DNA from: Rhipicephalus microplus
Taxonomy: Eukaryota; Arthropoda; Arachnida; Ixodida; Ixodidae
DNA: 64,000 nt
Reading direction: 5' to 3'
NCBI RefSeq assembly: GCF_043290135.1
Contig: NC_134705.1
Location: 61,345,771-61,409,770 of the forward strand
Shown: positions 1 through 9,818 of the stretch, piece after piece
Position numbering within the stretch: the stretch's first letter is position 1
How the letters are laid out: each line of letters begins with the position of its first letter
The notes under the pieces: generated by a model
The model's input: only the letters and a program-made list of their open reading frames with translations
The model's database searches: none
Told to the model about the DNA's origin: nothing
Translations under genes and position numbers: made by a program

Positions 1-790
1 GAACGTGGCAAAGCGCTGAAGCTTGCTCAGACGTGAGGTCCGATGACACCATTCGCTCAATGTCGGCACCCCAAGAACGTGATGGAGTGGAACCACTGAC
101 TGAGCTGCAGCAATCGTCAACTCTGAAGGGCTCGACATGGTCATCTTGGAGAGCAGTAATTTTGGCCAGGGAGATACCCTGTGGCAAAACTTGGGTGGTG
201 AGTGAAAAGTTGACCAGTGGAAGGAAGGTGCGGTTTCTCTTAATCGTCAGAACCATATGCGGCACAGCAACCCCATGCGTAAGCATCACTGCAGGAATCG
301 GGGCCACCATGTAATCACCATCAGGTACTGGCGGCGTGGAGGATAAGTCGACATGTGTGACGGAGTTAGGAGGGAGGCGCGTGAAATCAATGCAGCAGAG
401 GCTGGTTTGCGGTGGGCTAGGTGGGTCGGAAAAGAGGGGTAAATCGAGATGGAGAGAGCCAGCTGAACAGTCTATGAGGGCAGAGTGCGTGGCTAGAAAA
501 TCCATACCGAGAATGAGTTCATGAGGGCAATGTTCGATAACGGCGAAAAGAACGACAGTGCTTCTCTCCCCAATAGACACTCGCGCGGAGCACATGCCAA
601 GAATTGCGGCAGTTCCTCCATCGGCGACTCGTACAGCTCGGTTGAGGGCGGGCGTGACAACTTTTCTAAGTCGGCGGAGAAGGTTAGCACTCATAATGGA
701 CACATGCGCGCCACTATCTATCAACGCACTGACACGAACATTGTCGATAGTAACGTCCGAAAGGTTCCGGTTCGTTGTTAACGTTAATCG
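1..790 (-). pseudogene. Gypsy-1 retropepsin and start of pol (partial)
   Basis: Minus-strand translation gives an aspartic protease with the active-site motif LIDSGAHVSIM near 690-725. It is followed by the flap and core segments of a Ty3/Gypsy retropepsin, including ELILGMDFL near 490-520, which matches the conserved ILG motif. The reading continues open toward the left edge into the linker before RT, and no RT motif is reached in the window. In the family this protease cleaves the Gag-Pol polyprotein inside the virus-like particle. It is joined to the gag end by a region with a one-base frame change, so it could not be made in its present form. Identity as a Gypsy-type protease is secure. 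Subfamily is inferred from its similarity to Gypsy-3 in the window. Confidence 0.75.
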
Positions 791-842
791 AGGATTCTTA
801 CGAAGGTCGTCAACGCAGCTCCACCTCCAGAAGCTGCACGGC

Positions 843-1493
843 CTAGTTTTCCGGTCGGAGATGCTGCGAATAGGTCGGGGAGGCAGCACGGCGTTGTGGG
901 GGCGACCGGGACTGACGACGAGCAGGGGATGGTGACCGGTCGTAGCGAGGTCTGCTCAGAGGTGCTGTAGGAGCGGAAAATGTGGTCGGCGTTGATGGAG
1001 AAAGTGATGGGAACGATTCGCGAGCAGAAGTGGTGTAATACTGAGGTGCATAATGGGACGGTGGAGCCCAGCGGCTGCGGCAGTGACGTGCGATATGACC
1101 AACGCGTCGACAGTTGAAACATATGGGCCTGTCATCAAGGGTGCGCCATTCGGACGGATTGCGTTGTATGCGAGGAGCAGAAGGGGGACGAAAAGAAGGC
1201 GCAGCAGAGTATACGGCAGGTACAGGATGTAGGCCGACATTCGATAGCTCCTGACGAACGACGGCTTGTATCGAAGAAATCGTGGTCGGGGAAGGCGTAG
1301 GCGTCGAGTCGTGGCGTGGCTACCGGTTATGCTGCCTCGACCTCTCGACGAATGATGCGTGTGAGGCTGTCACATGGAGGGGCCTGGTGGAAGGCGTCGT
1401 CACACGAAGAGGTGGCCGCTGTGTTCGGAAGGCGCACGATGTTTTGGGCTACACGGCGGGCTTTAGCTTGTTCGAGACGTCGGCATTCTTTAA
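843..1493 (-). pseudogene. Gypsy-1 gag, C-terminal half with zinc knuckle
   Basis: This is the downstream part of the Gypsy-1 gag, separated from its N-terminal half at 14912-15474 by inserted DNA elements. It opens with LKECRRLEQAKARR, which continues directly from the residues at 14912. A stop codon (TAA) occurs near 1327. A shifted frame farther on contains a CCHC zinc knuckle (C-FN-C-RRVG-H-IARH-C) near 1090-1120, then an Arg/Ser-rich tail ending at a TAG at 843-845. The knuckle would bind the element's RNA during packaging. The stop and frame changes make it a pseudogene. The end of gag carries the heptamer GGAAAAC (846-852) directly before the stop, the same arrangement as in Gypsy-3. 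Confidence 0.75.
846..852 (-). promoter_or_regulatory. Putative -1 frameshift heptamer at Gypsy-1 gag stop
   Basis: On the minus strand the last two gag codons before the TAG are GAA AAC, giving the heptamer G GAA AAC. The -1 frame remains open past the stop and reads a GKLGRAA-type linker toward protease. Gypsy-3 has the same seven bases directly before its gag stop. Function in recoding is inferred, because the heptamer is not the textbook X XXY YYZ form. Confidence 0.4.
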
Positions 1494-2036
1494 GGAGGGA
1501 GGCTACCATCGGATACCAACTTTTTTGTTTATTGAGATATCTTAATGAAATTTTCAGGATAGACTTATAGCAAAAGCATTAGAAGAACTACAAAATTTCA
1601 TCAAGTTATGTTCACTGGTTTTCAAGTTACAGCAGAATATCAGGGTAGTGCACATGGTTCTCTTATTCCAGGCCTGGAGAACTTTCAAAAGGTGCTGGAA
1701 CTGTGAAATTAACTATGATGATTCCCAGATTGATACTCCAGGGGGTAACAGAGCCCTTTTTTTGAATTTCCTTGCTGAAAAGTTTTAGCAGACCATCAAA
1801 CTTTGTGTTCGTGATTAGGATATTATCAATCAAATTTTGATTAAAGAGTAAATAACACATATATTGAAAAAATGGGCTTGTCACCCCCTCAGAAATTTAT
1901 TCATGTACATAATAAAAAAAGATTTATGGAAATCCAATGAGTGGTTCCAGAGATATGGCTGGAATAAGCAGCCTCACTAGCCAAAAAAGTCATTTTGAGA
2001 AAACGACGTTTGAAAGTTTTGAGCACATAGGCAGTT

Positions 2037-4361
2037 CTAAAATGAACCTGCAGCGTAACTGGAGCTGTCCTTTGGCACTCTCTTTCTTTGCCGCCTTTCC
2101 ATCTTCTCTAGGGATCGCTTCTTAGCCTTTTTCAAGCGCAGAGAATCTTTCTCGGCTGCCCGTTGAATGGCCAGGTGGCCAGGTGTTAGCCCCACTGATG
2201 AAGCTAGCTCTTGGGTGGCCCTGTAGCAGCCAGCATTGTATCTTAGCACTGCATCATGCAGTGCTGTCTCCACAGCAATCAGTGACGCATGCTGCTCTTT
2301 GGGCATGAGGGACCACAGCACAGAGTGAAAGGACTCTGATGCATTCTGCGTCTTTGCTCCCAGGCAGCGTTGCAGAAGAGAAGCCTGTGAGAGCCTCTCA
2401 TAAATGGGTAGAAGTGCATCTGCAACATAGCGTGGCAGCTTGTACGAATGCTTCGGAGGTGGAACACCGGTAATCTTGCTGGCATTGTGACGACACCAGG
2501 AGTCTGCACCCTCTGGGCACAAGTCGTGGTGCGGCTCCTCATCCGTCGACGTCACATGGTGGTACGATGTCATCACTGCCCGCCGCATTGCAGCTACATC
2601 ATCGGAATTGTTCCGTAGGGCCCAGCCATAATAATCTGTGAACTTGTCGATGAGGGCCTTTGTCAGCCTGCCCTTCCCTCCCAAAGCCTTGTCGCTTTTC
2701 TGCACAAGGTTGCGAAGTGCAGTCCCCATCCTCTTCTGAATGTGGTTCAGGCATTCCTCTTTTGAAATGGGGACCAGTCCATAAACATTTTCTTGTACAA
2801 GGGCAGAGAAGGTGGCACTATCTCCATCAGACACGAGCGTTGTGTAACGGAGGTTGTGCTTCGACAGTGAGCGTGAAAAGAGGATGATAGCTGCCTCAAC
2901 CTCCATTCTCCCTGATTTAGAGTCGGTGTTTTTCTGGCACACATGATTCTCTAGCCAGCATGCATAGTCTGCGTCTCCAGGCTTTGGCCCTACTTGGCAA
3001 CCAAGGCGCTGATTATACAGAACAACGGCGTCCAAGATAAGGCCCGTATGGTATTCGATAATTGCCCCGACTCCAATATGGGATGTGTGCCCACGCTTGT
3101 GCCATGTTCCATCATAACAAACTGTTATATCCCTGGTGAAACATTGATCCATTTCTTTGTAAGTGGCTTTTACAGCAGAAGCAGATTCTGCATAGAAATT
3201 TTCTATGCATTGTGTCTGCGGTTCCCTGAATTTCTTCAGGTGCTTCTGAAAGGTCTTGTGATGGAGGCCATGATGGGACACGTTCATCGCTGCCCAAAAG
3301 TCGTTGAGAGCTGTTTGTCCCTTGCCTATTTGTTTTGCTGCCATAATGGCTCTTACATTCACATCAAAAGCCTTTGTGTCATCCTGACGAGATGAACTCC
3401 ATGAGCTTGAAACTATTCCACAATGCAAGCATACTAGCTCAAGCTTTGCAGCAAGTCCAAGTTGGGTGCCTCCTCGTACCTTCATCCCAATCGCGGTGCA
3501 CCGGTGGCACGGGGTTCGAGATAGCAGGTCGTCTAGGGCATCCATTTGCACAAGGAAAAATTTTTCGCCTTCACTTGTAGCGGTGGCAGCTTCATGATCG
3601 CGCTCCATTGCCTGAAATTTCCACTCCGTCGCTGGCATAGCGCCAAGTTCTCTTTGCACAGCAGCGCGTTGTTGATCCGCCACCTCTTTCTCCTCGCACG
3701 TCAGGAAACTTGTTCGCAAATGCACAGTTGACGACGCCATCGCACTCGAGGCCGATGAAAGAGAAGATGCGGAAGCCACTGTCGATGAGCACGAGACACC
3801 AGGCGCACTTGTAACGACAAATTCTTGCACCGGCGGAGCAGGAGCCCCGTTGCTAGGCGCGTCGATGCGACCACTCTCTTGCGTAGATGAAGCAGAAGCT
3901 GCCCCACAGGTACCGTCGGCGCGATCACCGTCGGCGCACGTGCGAGCGGAGAGCCTCGCCGCGCGGACAAGCTTCATAGCTCGCTTCCTTGCACCGAACG
4001 ATTGTAGCGTCTTCTTTTTCGTTGGGCGCATCGTGAGCGAACACAACAACGGTCTCGTATAGACGGTTGAAATCGTCTCGTAAAGACGGTTGAAAATCGT
4101 TTCGAAGACAGTTGAAACGTGGAGAGTATGCGAACGGCTGCAACGATACTCGGAAGCGAGCGGAACACAAAGACGCCGGACGGAGGAGCAGCAGACGAGC
4201 GGCCGCATCGGCCGCATTATGCGCAAGAGCGCTACGTCATCGCGCGCAGCAGCCAATGGCAGTCGCGGGCTCCCCCGCGTCCTTGGGGAGCGCGCGCTTC
4301 GCCCAATCCCAGCTGCGCGCCTCAGCCGCGGGAAACTTGAAAGCTCTCGCGAGCCCTCCAA
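2037..4361 (-). CDS. Mutator-like transposase, copy A
   Basis: Intact ORF of 774 codons. A better start may be Met111 (4029-4031), which opens a basic MRPTKKK tail and gives a 664-residue protein. Counting from that Met, a zinc-binding pair CHRC/CLHC lies at 175-204. A DDE/RNase-H-like core follows, with Asp in DGTWHKRG (307), Asp in SDGDS (402) and Glu in NASESF (566), plus the conserved ECLNHIQKRMG block (426-436). The C-terminus is Lys/Arg-rich. These motifs match what I know of the Mutator-like transposase domain family that is abundant in arthropods, including ticks. It would cut the element out and insert it in the nucleus. Only four residues differ from copy B. No frameshift or stop is seen, so recent activity is likely. 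The family call is from memory of motifs, not a search. Confidence 0.8.
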   Translation of the reverse strand: MEGSRELSSFPRLRRAAGIGRSARSPRTRGSPRLPLAAARDDVALLRIMRPMRPLVCCSSVRRLCVPLASEYRCSRSHTLHVSTVFETIFNRLYETISTVYTRPLLCSLTMRPTKKKTLQSFGARKRAMKLVRAARLSARTCADGDRADGTCGAASASSTQESGRIDAPSNGAPAPPVQEFVVTSAPGVSCSSTVASASSLSSASSAMASSTVHLRTSFLTCEEKEVADQQRAAVQRELGAMPATEWKFQAMERDHEAATATSEGEKFFLVQMDALDDLLSRTPCHRCTAIGMKVRGGTQLGLAAKLELVCLHCGIVSSSWSSSRQDDTKAFDVNVRAIMAAKQIGKGQTALNDFWAAMNVSHHGLHHKTFQKHLKKFREPQTQCIENFYAESASAVKATYKEMDQCFTRDITVCYDGTWHKRGHTSHIGVGAIIEYHTGLILDAVVLYNQRLGCQVGPKPGDADYACWLENHVCQKNTDSKSGRMEVEAAIILFSRSLSKHNLRYTTLVSDGDSATFSALVQENVYGLVPISKEECLNHIQKRMGTALRNLVQKSDKALGGKGRLTKALIDKFTDYYGWALRNNSDDVAAMRRAVMTSYHHVTSTDEEPHHDLCPEGADSWCRHNASKITGVPPPKHSYKLPRYVADALLPIYERLSQASLLQRCLGAKTQNASESFHSVLWSLMPKEQHASLIAVETALHDAVLRYNAGCYRATQELASSVGLTPGHLAIQRAAEKDSLRLKKAKKRSLEKMERRQRKRVPKDSSSYAAGSF
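4052..4118. repeat. Three short tandem repeats near the transposase start (copy A)
   Basis: Three imperfect 20-24 bp units each built on the form GTYTCG..AGACRGTTGAAA lie head to tail just upstream of the preferred transposase Met. The same array is present in copy B at 14266-14332. Position suggests promoter or transposase-binding repeats, but this is inference. Confidence 0.6.
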
Positions 4362-4580
4362 TCATGAGCGGCTTGCTCCTCTCCTGCGCTGCCGCCGGTG
4401 ACGCAGGTGGCGGGGAAAGAAAGAGCAAGAATTCACAAACAAAACAACACCAAAATGGCGGCGCTCCGTTGAGCGGTCGAGAAACTGCGATCACGCCAAG
4501 TTGGGGTATTTTGAGCGCTCGCGCGCCGCTCGAGGGCCGCCGCGGCATGTTCTAAACTTTATTTCAAATGGTTTCGCGAC

Positions 4581-4595
4581 GAATTAGACGTTGAT
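4581..4595. repeat. Target-site duplication of the LINE (left copy)
   Basis: The 15 bases GAATTAGACGTTGAT recur at 11554-11568 on the other side of the LINE. In the uninterrupted copy B the same sequence occurs once, at 14796-14810, which proves the empty site. Confidence 0.95.
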
Positions 4596-4939
4596 GATGA
4601 TGATGATGTTTTATGGCGCAAGGGCCGATTCACGGCCAAAGAGCGCCAGTTCATCTTACTAAAAATATGGACAATGATTGTGATAAGTGGCTGTATAAGG
4701 GCCATAAAATTCCTCGCAGTAAGGCGGGTAAAAACATACAAATAATAAAATCATGACCATGCCGTGGAAGGTGTGTGGTGTGAACAGATGACAAAAGTTG
4801 GTGATAATAAAAGACGATGGTGGATATGTATGGCATTAGCACAAGTGCCTCACTCGTTCAAGCCCTTGCGTCCAAGGGCCGTGAGGCATGTGCTTTCTTG
4901 TGTAGCCACCGCAGCAAAAACCTCTCTGGAGAGGTCATG

Positions 4940-7900
4940 CTACGGTATGCCCGGGTATATGACATGAAAGCTGTGAATTTCTTTTAAAAACGCTAACAAT
5001 GATTTATGACTAAAAAGTGGTTCCCTACCGACAAACATTGCAGGGTGTGAAGGTATATGTTGTCGGTAGAGTAATGGAAAATGTTGTTTTCTTAGAGTTT
5101 CTAAATGTTTACACTGGATTAGTATGTGAAGGACTGTTAATGTTTCACCACATTTGTCGCACAATGGTGGATCGTCACTAGACAAAAGATGTGTGTGTGT
5201 TGCGTATGTGTGTCCTATCCTGAGTCTCGTTAGTATTACCTCTGTATAACGCGATTTTGATACTGGCAGCCAATGACCAAGGTGTGGCTTAATAATGTGT
5301 AGTTTGTTTTGTGTGTGTGTATCCCACTTGCTCTGCCAGTAGTCCCTGAGGTTTAGTTTGAGAGACGGCTTAAGATCAAGGGCCGGGATTAATATGGGTG
5401 TAGTGGCGGTGCCCTCGTGGACGGATGCAGCAAGCTGATCCGCCATCACGTTGCCTTGAATCTCACGATGCCCTGGCACCCAGCACACTACAACATGTTG
5501 GTTGTGTGTGTAAAGTGTGCATAAAATAGAGTAAAGTGAGATGAGGACAGGGTTTTTTTGTTTTTTAAGACTGTGCAGAGCCGTTACCACACTAAGGGAG
5601 TCTGTATAAATTACTGCTTTTTGTATTTGTAATTGTTTGATGTGTTTAGCTGCCACAAGTATCGCGTAAGCTTCCGCCGTGAAGATACTTGTGTCTGGAT
5701 GTAGAGGGCCAGCATCCGAAAAGGAAGGGCCAACAGCAGCGTAGGACACAGAGGAGTTAGACTTAGAGGCATCTGTAAAAAACTCAGGACGTGTGTATTT
5801 GTGTTGAAGTTCCAAGAAGTATGTTCGAATATGGGCAATAGGCGCATGTTTAGTAACTTCTAAAAAAGACACATCGCAATCTATAGTCTGCCACTGCCAC
5901 GGTGGCGGGTATGCTACAGGAGCCATTAAATTGTGTTCGAGTGACACTCCAGTGTCCTCAGCTAGACCCTTCAGGCGAACTGAGAAGGGCTGCCTCATTG
6001 AAGGCCTGTTTTGAAAAAGAATGGAGCTCGACAAGTCATTAATAGTAGAGTATGAGGGGTGCCTCTTGTCTGCTTTCACCTTAAGGAAATAAACAAAGGA
6101 CATGTAGGTTCTTTGCAGATGAAGCGACCACTCATTTGACTCAACGTAAAGGCTTTCTACGGGGCTGGTGCGAAAAGCACCCGTAGAAAGGCGGATGCCC
6201 AAATGGTGCACGGGGTCCAGCATCTTCAAGGCACTTTGAGTAGCAGAATGATAGACAACGGCCCCATAATCTAAGCGGGTGCGAATGAGGCTTCTATAGA
6301 GGTTCATGAGGCATTGCCTATCACTACCCCAAGTAGTACGTGACAACACTTTTAAAACATTCATGGCTTTTAAACATTTTGTTTTTAGATACTTGATGTA
6401 CGGCACGAAGGTCAACTTGTTGTCCAAGATTAGGCCTAAGAATTTATGCTCGGCTTTGACGGACAGACGTTGCCCGTTCAGTCGAATGTCAGGTTCCGAG
6501 TGCATGCCTCTCTTTCGAGAGAACAAAACACACGTGCTTTTTTGTGGGTTAAGTCGAAATCCGTTTTCATCTGCCCATTTGGAGATCTTATTTAAACCCA
6601 GCTGAACCTGCCGCTCACACATGGCCAAGTTGCATGACTTGAAGCCAAGCTGAACGTCGTCGACATATGTACAATAGAACATATTGCGGGGAATGGACAA
6701 GTGCAAAGAGTTCATTTTGATAATAAAAAGTGTGCAACTAAGCACGCCACCTTGTGGCACGCCTGTTTCCTGGACAAATGTTTGGGAAAGCACACTGCCC
6801 AGACGGACACGGAATGTCCGCCTTGACAGGTAACTTTCGATTATATGAAACATTCTTCCTCGCACACCAAGGTGAGACAGGTCTCTTAGAATGCCGAACC
6901 GCCATGTTGTATCATACGCCTTTTCGATATCTAGGAACACAGAGAGAAAATATTGTTTATGGACGAAGGCGTCTCTGATCTGTGCCTCGATACGAACAAG
7001 GTGGTCTGTGGTGGATCTACCTTCTCGAAACCCGCACTGAAATGGGTCGAGCAAATTATTTGTTTCAAGGAAATGTACAAGTCGGCAGTTTATCATTTTT
7101 TCGAAGACTTTGCACAAGCAGCTTGTAAGTGCTATAGGCCTATAACTCGAGGGTAAAGAAGGGTCCTTGCCCTCTTTCAAAATGGGAATAACAATAGCCT
7201 CTTTCCAGGAGGTAGGAATAGTGCCAGAAGACCAAATAGCATTGTACAAACAAAGTAAGGTTTTACAGGTTTCGTTTGGTAGGTTTTTTAACATTTCATA
7301 CATCACACGGTCAGAACCTGGGGCAGAAGTACTGCAGGAGTTTAGAGACATTTGCAGCTCAGCTAGACTGAAAGCTTGGTTATATGCCTCGGATCTAGTG
7401 CACTTGTGTTCAAGTTTCTGCTTTTCTATTCTTGTTCTGTATTTTTGGAAAGTGTCAGTATAGTGGTACGAGCTGGATACCTGTTCGAAGTGTGCACCGA
7501 GGAAGTTTGCCTGATCTTCCAAGGTATCACCCTGAGTGTTTACGAGTGGAAGTGCGTGTACTTGTTTTCCTGCTATCCTACTGACCATGTTCCATACTTT
7601 AGCCTCCTGTGTGTATGAATTAACCCCTGATAAAAACTTCTGCCAGCTTTCTCTTCTGGCCTGCCGACGCGTTCTCCTGCCTTGAGACTTTATTTTCTTG
7701 AAGGTTTCAAGATTTTCGGCTGTCGGTGAGTTACGAAGCAGCCTCCAAGCTCTGTTTTGCTGTTTGCGCGCGTTTCGGCATTCATCGTTCCACCATGGCA
7801 CACATCGTTTTCCAGGGTGTCCATTTGTTTGTGGGATGCATTTTGTTGCAGCATCAATCAAAAACGCTGTGAAGTAGTTCACAGCAACATCAATGTTCAA

Positions 7901-8659
7901 AGTACAGATGTCATTCCAACCTAGACAAGCGATAGTATAAAACTGTTCCCAGTCGGCTCTGTTTATGAGCCACTTGGGAACGCGTGGTGGACACTCAGTT
8001 ACTGTCGTTGTGCTCAAAACTACGGGGAAGTGGTCACTTCCGTACAGATTACTGACGATTTTCCACTGTAGTAGAGGCACAAGAGATGGAGATACTATGG
8101 TCAGGTCTATAGAGGAGTAGGTGTTATTAGCGAGGTTATAATAGGTTGGTTCTTTTCGATTTAGGAGACACGCGCTCGATGAGATAAGGAACTGTTCGAT
8201 CAGCCGACCTCGCGCGTCATACCGAGAGTCACCCCATAGCCTGCTATGCGCATTAAAGTCTCCAAGGAGAACATAAGGTTCCGGAAGTTGATCAATTAAA
8301 GAGTGTAAATCACGTTTTTGCAGCTGATAGCTAGGAGGAATGTAGATAGTGCAGATTGTGATCAGTTTATCAAAAAGAACCGCTCGAACAGCCACTGCCT
8401 CAAGGGATGTTTGTAGTTGTAAGTGTGTGCATGCAGTTCCTTGTTTCACTATGATGGCAACACCTCCGGATGATGTCATGGCATCATCACGGTCCTTTCG
8501 AAAAATAACGTGTTTGCGAAGAAAATTTGTGTGTTTTGAATTAAGGTGTGTTTCTTGTACACACAGCACTTTTGGTGTGTGTTCGTGTAAGAGTTCTTGG
8601 ATGTCGTCAAGGTTTCTGAGAAGGCCCCTGACGTTCCATTGTATAATTTGAGTGTTCAT
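4940..8659 (-). CDS. LINE ORF2: endonuclease, reverse transcriptase, RNase H
   Basis: A 1239-residue ORF with no interruption. It begins with an exonuclease/endonuclease/phosphatase-type nuclease (IQWNVRG at the start, QETHL, GDFNAHS, GSDHFPV near residue 200) that nicks target DNA. The RT follows, with SSYRPIALTS, FLDIEKAYD, GVPQGG and catalytic YVDD near residue 663. RNase H starts near residue 960 (TDASKS, with the Glu in FTAEAYA and Asp in YTDS). A Cys/His cluster near the C-terminus (CDKC...H...C) is typical of the group. It would carry out target-primed reverse transcription in the nucleus. All key catalytic residues are visible. It is separated from ORF1 only by a short spacer, once the inserted pogo element is discounted. 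Confidence 0.92.
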   Translation of the reverse strand: MNTQIIQWNVRGLLRNLDDIQELLHEHTPKVLCVQETHLNSKHTNFLRKHVIFRKDRDDAMTSSGGVAIIVKQGTACTHLQLQTSLEAVAVRAVLFDKLITICTIYIPPSYQLQKRDLHSLIDQLPEPYVLLGDFNAHSRLWGDSRYDARGRLIEQFLISSSACLLNRKEPTYYNLANNTYSSIDLTIVSPSLVPLLQWKIVSNLYGSDHFPVVLSTTTVTECPPRVPKWLINRADWEQFYTIACLGWNDICTLNIDVAVNYFTAFLIDAATKCIPQTNGHPGKRCVPWWNDECRNARKQQNRAWRLLRNSPTAENLETFKKIKSQGRRTRRQARRESWQKFLSGVNSYTQEAKVWNMVSRIAGKQVHALPLVNTQGDTLEDQANFLGAHFEQVSSSYHYTDTFQKYRTRIEKQKLEHKCTRSEAYNQAFSLAELQMSLNSCSTSAPGSDRVMYEMLKNLPNETCKTLLCLYNAIWSSGTIPTSWKEAIVIPILKEGKDPSLPSSYRPIALTSCLCKVFEKMINCRLVHFLETNNLLDPFQCGFREGRSTTDHLVRIEAQIRDAFVHKQYFLSVFLDIEKAYDTTWRFGILRDLSHLGVRGRMFHIIESYLSRRTFRVRLGSVLSQTFVQETGVPQGGVLSCTLFIIKMNSLHLSIPRNMFYCTYVDDVQLGFKSCNLAMCERQVQLGLNKISKWADENGFRLNPQKSTCVLFSRKRGMHSEPDIRLNGQRLSVKAEHKFLGLILDNKLTFVPYIKYLKTKCLKAMNVLKVLSRTTWGSDRQCLMNLYRSLIRTRLDYGAVVYHSATQSALKMLDPVHHLGIRLSTGAFRTSPVESLYVESNEWSLHLQRTYMSFVYFLKVKADKRHPSYSTINDLSSSILFQNRPSMRQPFSVRLKGLAEDTGVSLEHNLMAPVAYPPPWQWQTIDCDVSFLEVTKHAPIAHIRTYFLELQHKYTRPEFFTDASKSNSSVSYAAVGPSFSDAGPLHPDTSIFTAEAYAILVAAKHIKQLQIQKAVIYTDSLSVVTALHSLKKQKNPVLISLYSILCTLYTHNQHVVVCWVPGHREIQGNVMADQLAASVHEGTATTPILIPALDLKPSLKLNLRDYWQSKWDTHTQNKLHIIKPHLGHWLPVSKSRYTEVILTRLRIGHTYATHTHLLSSDDPPLCDKCGETLTVLHILIQCKHLETLRKQHFPLLYRQHIPSHPAMFVGREPLFSHKSLLAFLKEIHSFHVIYPGIP

Positions 8660-8895
8660 GGTGAATGTAAAATAATGCTGTGTGTACGAAGAGCGAGTGG
8701 CTGTTTAGACGGGGAGTTTGAGTTCACTTACCGTATTTACTCGATTCTACCGCGCCCTCGATTGTAACGCGCACCCGATTTCCACCGCGAAAAAAAAAAA
8801 AAAACGTAAGACATCAATTGCAACGCGCACCCATTTTTCTCGCCGGCCCGCACGATCACACCACTCGAAAAAACTACTCCTTTCGGGAGCGTATT

Positions 8896-9108
8896 CTATT
8901 TAAATATGAGGTACGGGCGAAGCTTGTGCCCATCTGACGTGTAACAGAGCATTGCCGTCACTGTAGTTTTACCGTGGACCGATGTCAGCACGCGAACTTG
9001 CTTCGCGCCCTTCTTCTCGACGGTTGTGGTGCCAGGCATGTCGAAGTAAAGAGGCGTCTGATGGGCATTCCCGATTTGCCCAAGCAGGTAGCCGTTGTTG
9101 CGCCGCAA
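8896..9108 (-). pseudogene. pogo-type transposase, DDE-domain fragment
   Basis: A 70-codon remnant reading IGNAHQTPLYFDMPG, then GAKQVRVLTSVHGK and DGHKLRPYLIFK. This is the start of the catalytic domain of pogo/Tigger transposases, where the family has N-x-D-x-TP. Here the first catalytic Asp is His, so the residue needed for metal binding is lost. The sequence stops directly after the LIFK strand and the rest of the domain is absent. Confidence 0.75.
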
Positions 9109-9208
9109 GTTTAGGACGAACCTCTGAAAACTGTGAAGCTTTTCATCGTACTCCTCCGCAAAACTTTTCGCATATGCATGTTCCCCTTCGGAGGGAAAAG
9201 CCTTTCCT

Positions 9209-9560
9209 CTAAATAAAGTTAGTTAGCCAGCACCTGCTCGCTTTAAACTGGCTCTGCATTAGACCTTTTTCCAAGACTAATTGCATAGCCCGCACTTGGA
9301 GCAGTTCTGTCGTCACGGGCCGCTGTGCCGCTCGCTGCTCAAGCACATACTTGCCGAGCAGCTCTTTAATTTGCGGAAACCGACCCTGCTGTGGTCCACT
9401 GAAGCCTTTGCGTGAAGCTTTGCTGTCGAGAATCTTCTGCTTTTGTTTCCGCCGGTCCCGCACGCACGTTTCGGGAACTCCGAACGACCCCGATGCGGCC
9501 CGATTTCCGTCCGTTTCTGCACACGCTATAACTTTTCTTTTAAAAGCGGCATCGTGGTGC
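9209..9560 (-). pseudogene. pogo-type transposase, DNA-binding N-terminus
   Basis: Minus-strand reading contains the pogo N-terminal helix-turn-helix (FKRKVIACAE, then VRDRRKQKQKIL) followed by the start of the CENP-B-type DNA-binding domain (GRFPQIKELLGKYVLEQR, then TTELLQVRAMQL). It would recognise the element's own ends. It ends near 9209 at a deletion that removes the link to the catalytic domain at 9108. It is a remnant, although the reading frame of this part is open. Confidence 0.7.
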
Positions 9561-9818
9561 TATCGAGTTTTTGGAGTCGGCCCTTCCACGCCGTCGATGC
9601 TAATGCACTACTAGATGACGAACTCCTCAGCACACGTACGAAGTGCCGCACATGGGAAACACATAGGCAGAAATGGCCGACGCGCCATGCCGACGCACGT
9701 AGGGGGCGGCCATTTTGGATTTGCCGATGGCAATAGATTGACCGTAATTTTTTTGTTTGTACTCGATTCTAACGCGCATGCAATTTATAAACTCGCTTAA
9801 CCGGAAAAAAGGTGCGCG

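Noticed and set aside
784..1122. 112-codon minus-strand frame as an independent gene
   Set aside because: Its end is the -1 frame linker of Gypsy-1 and its start overlaps gag in another frame.
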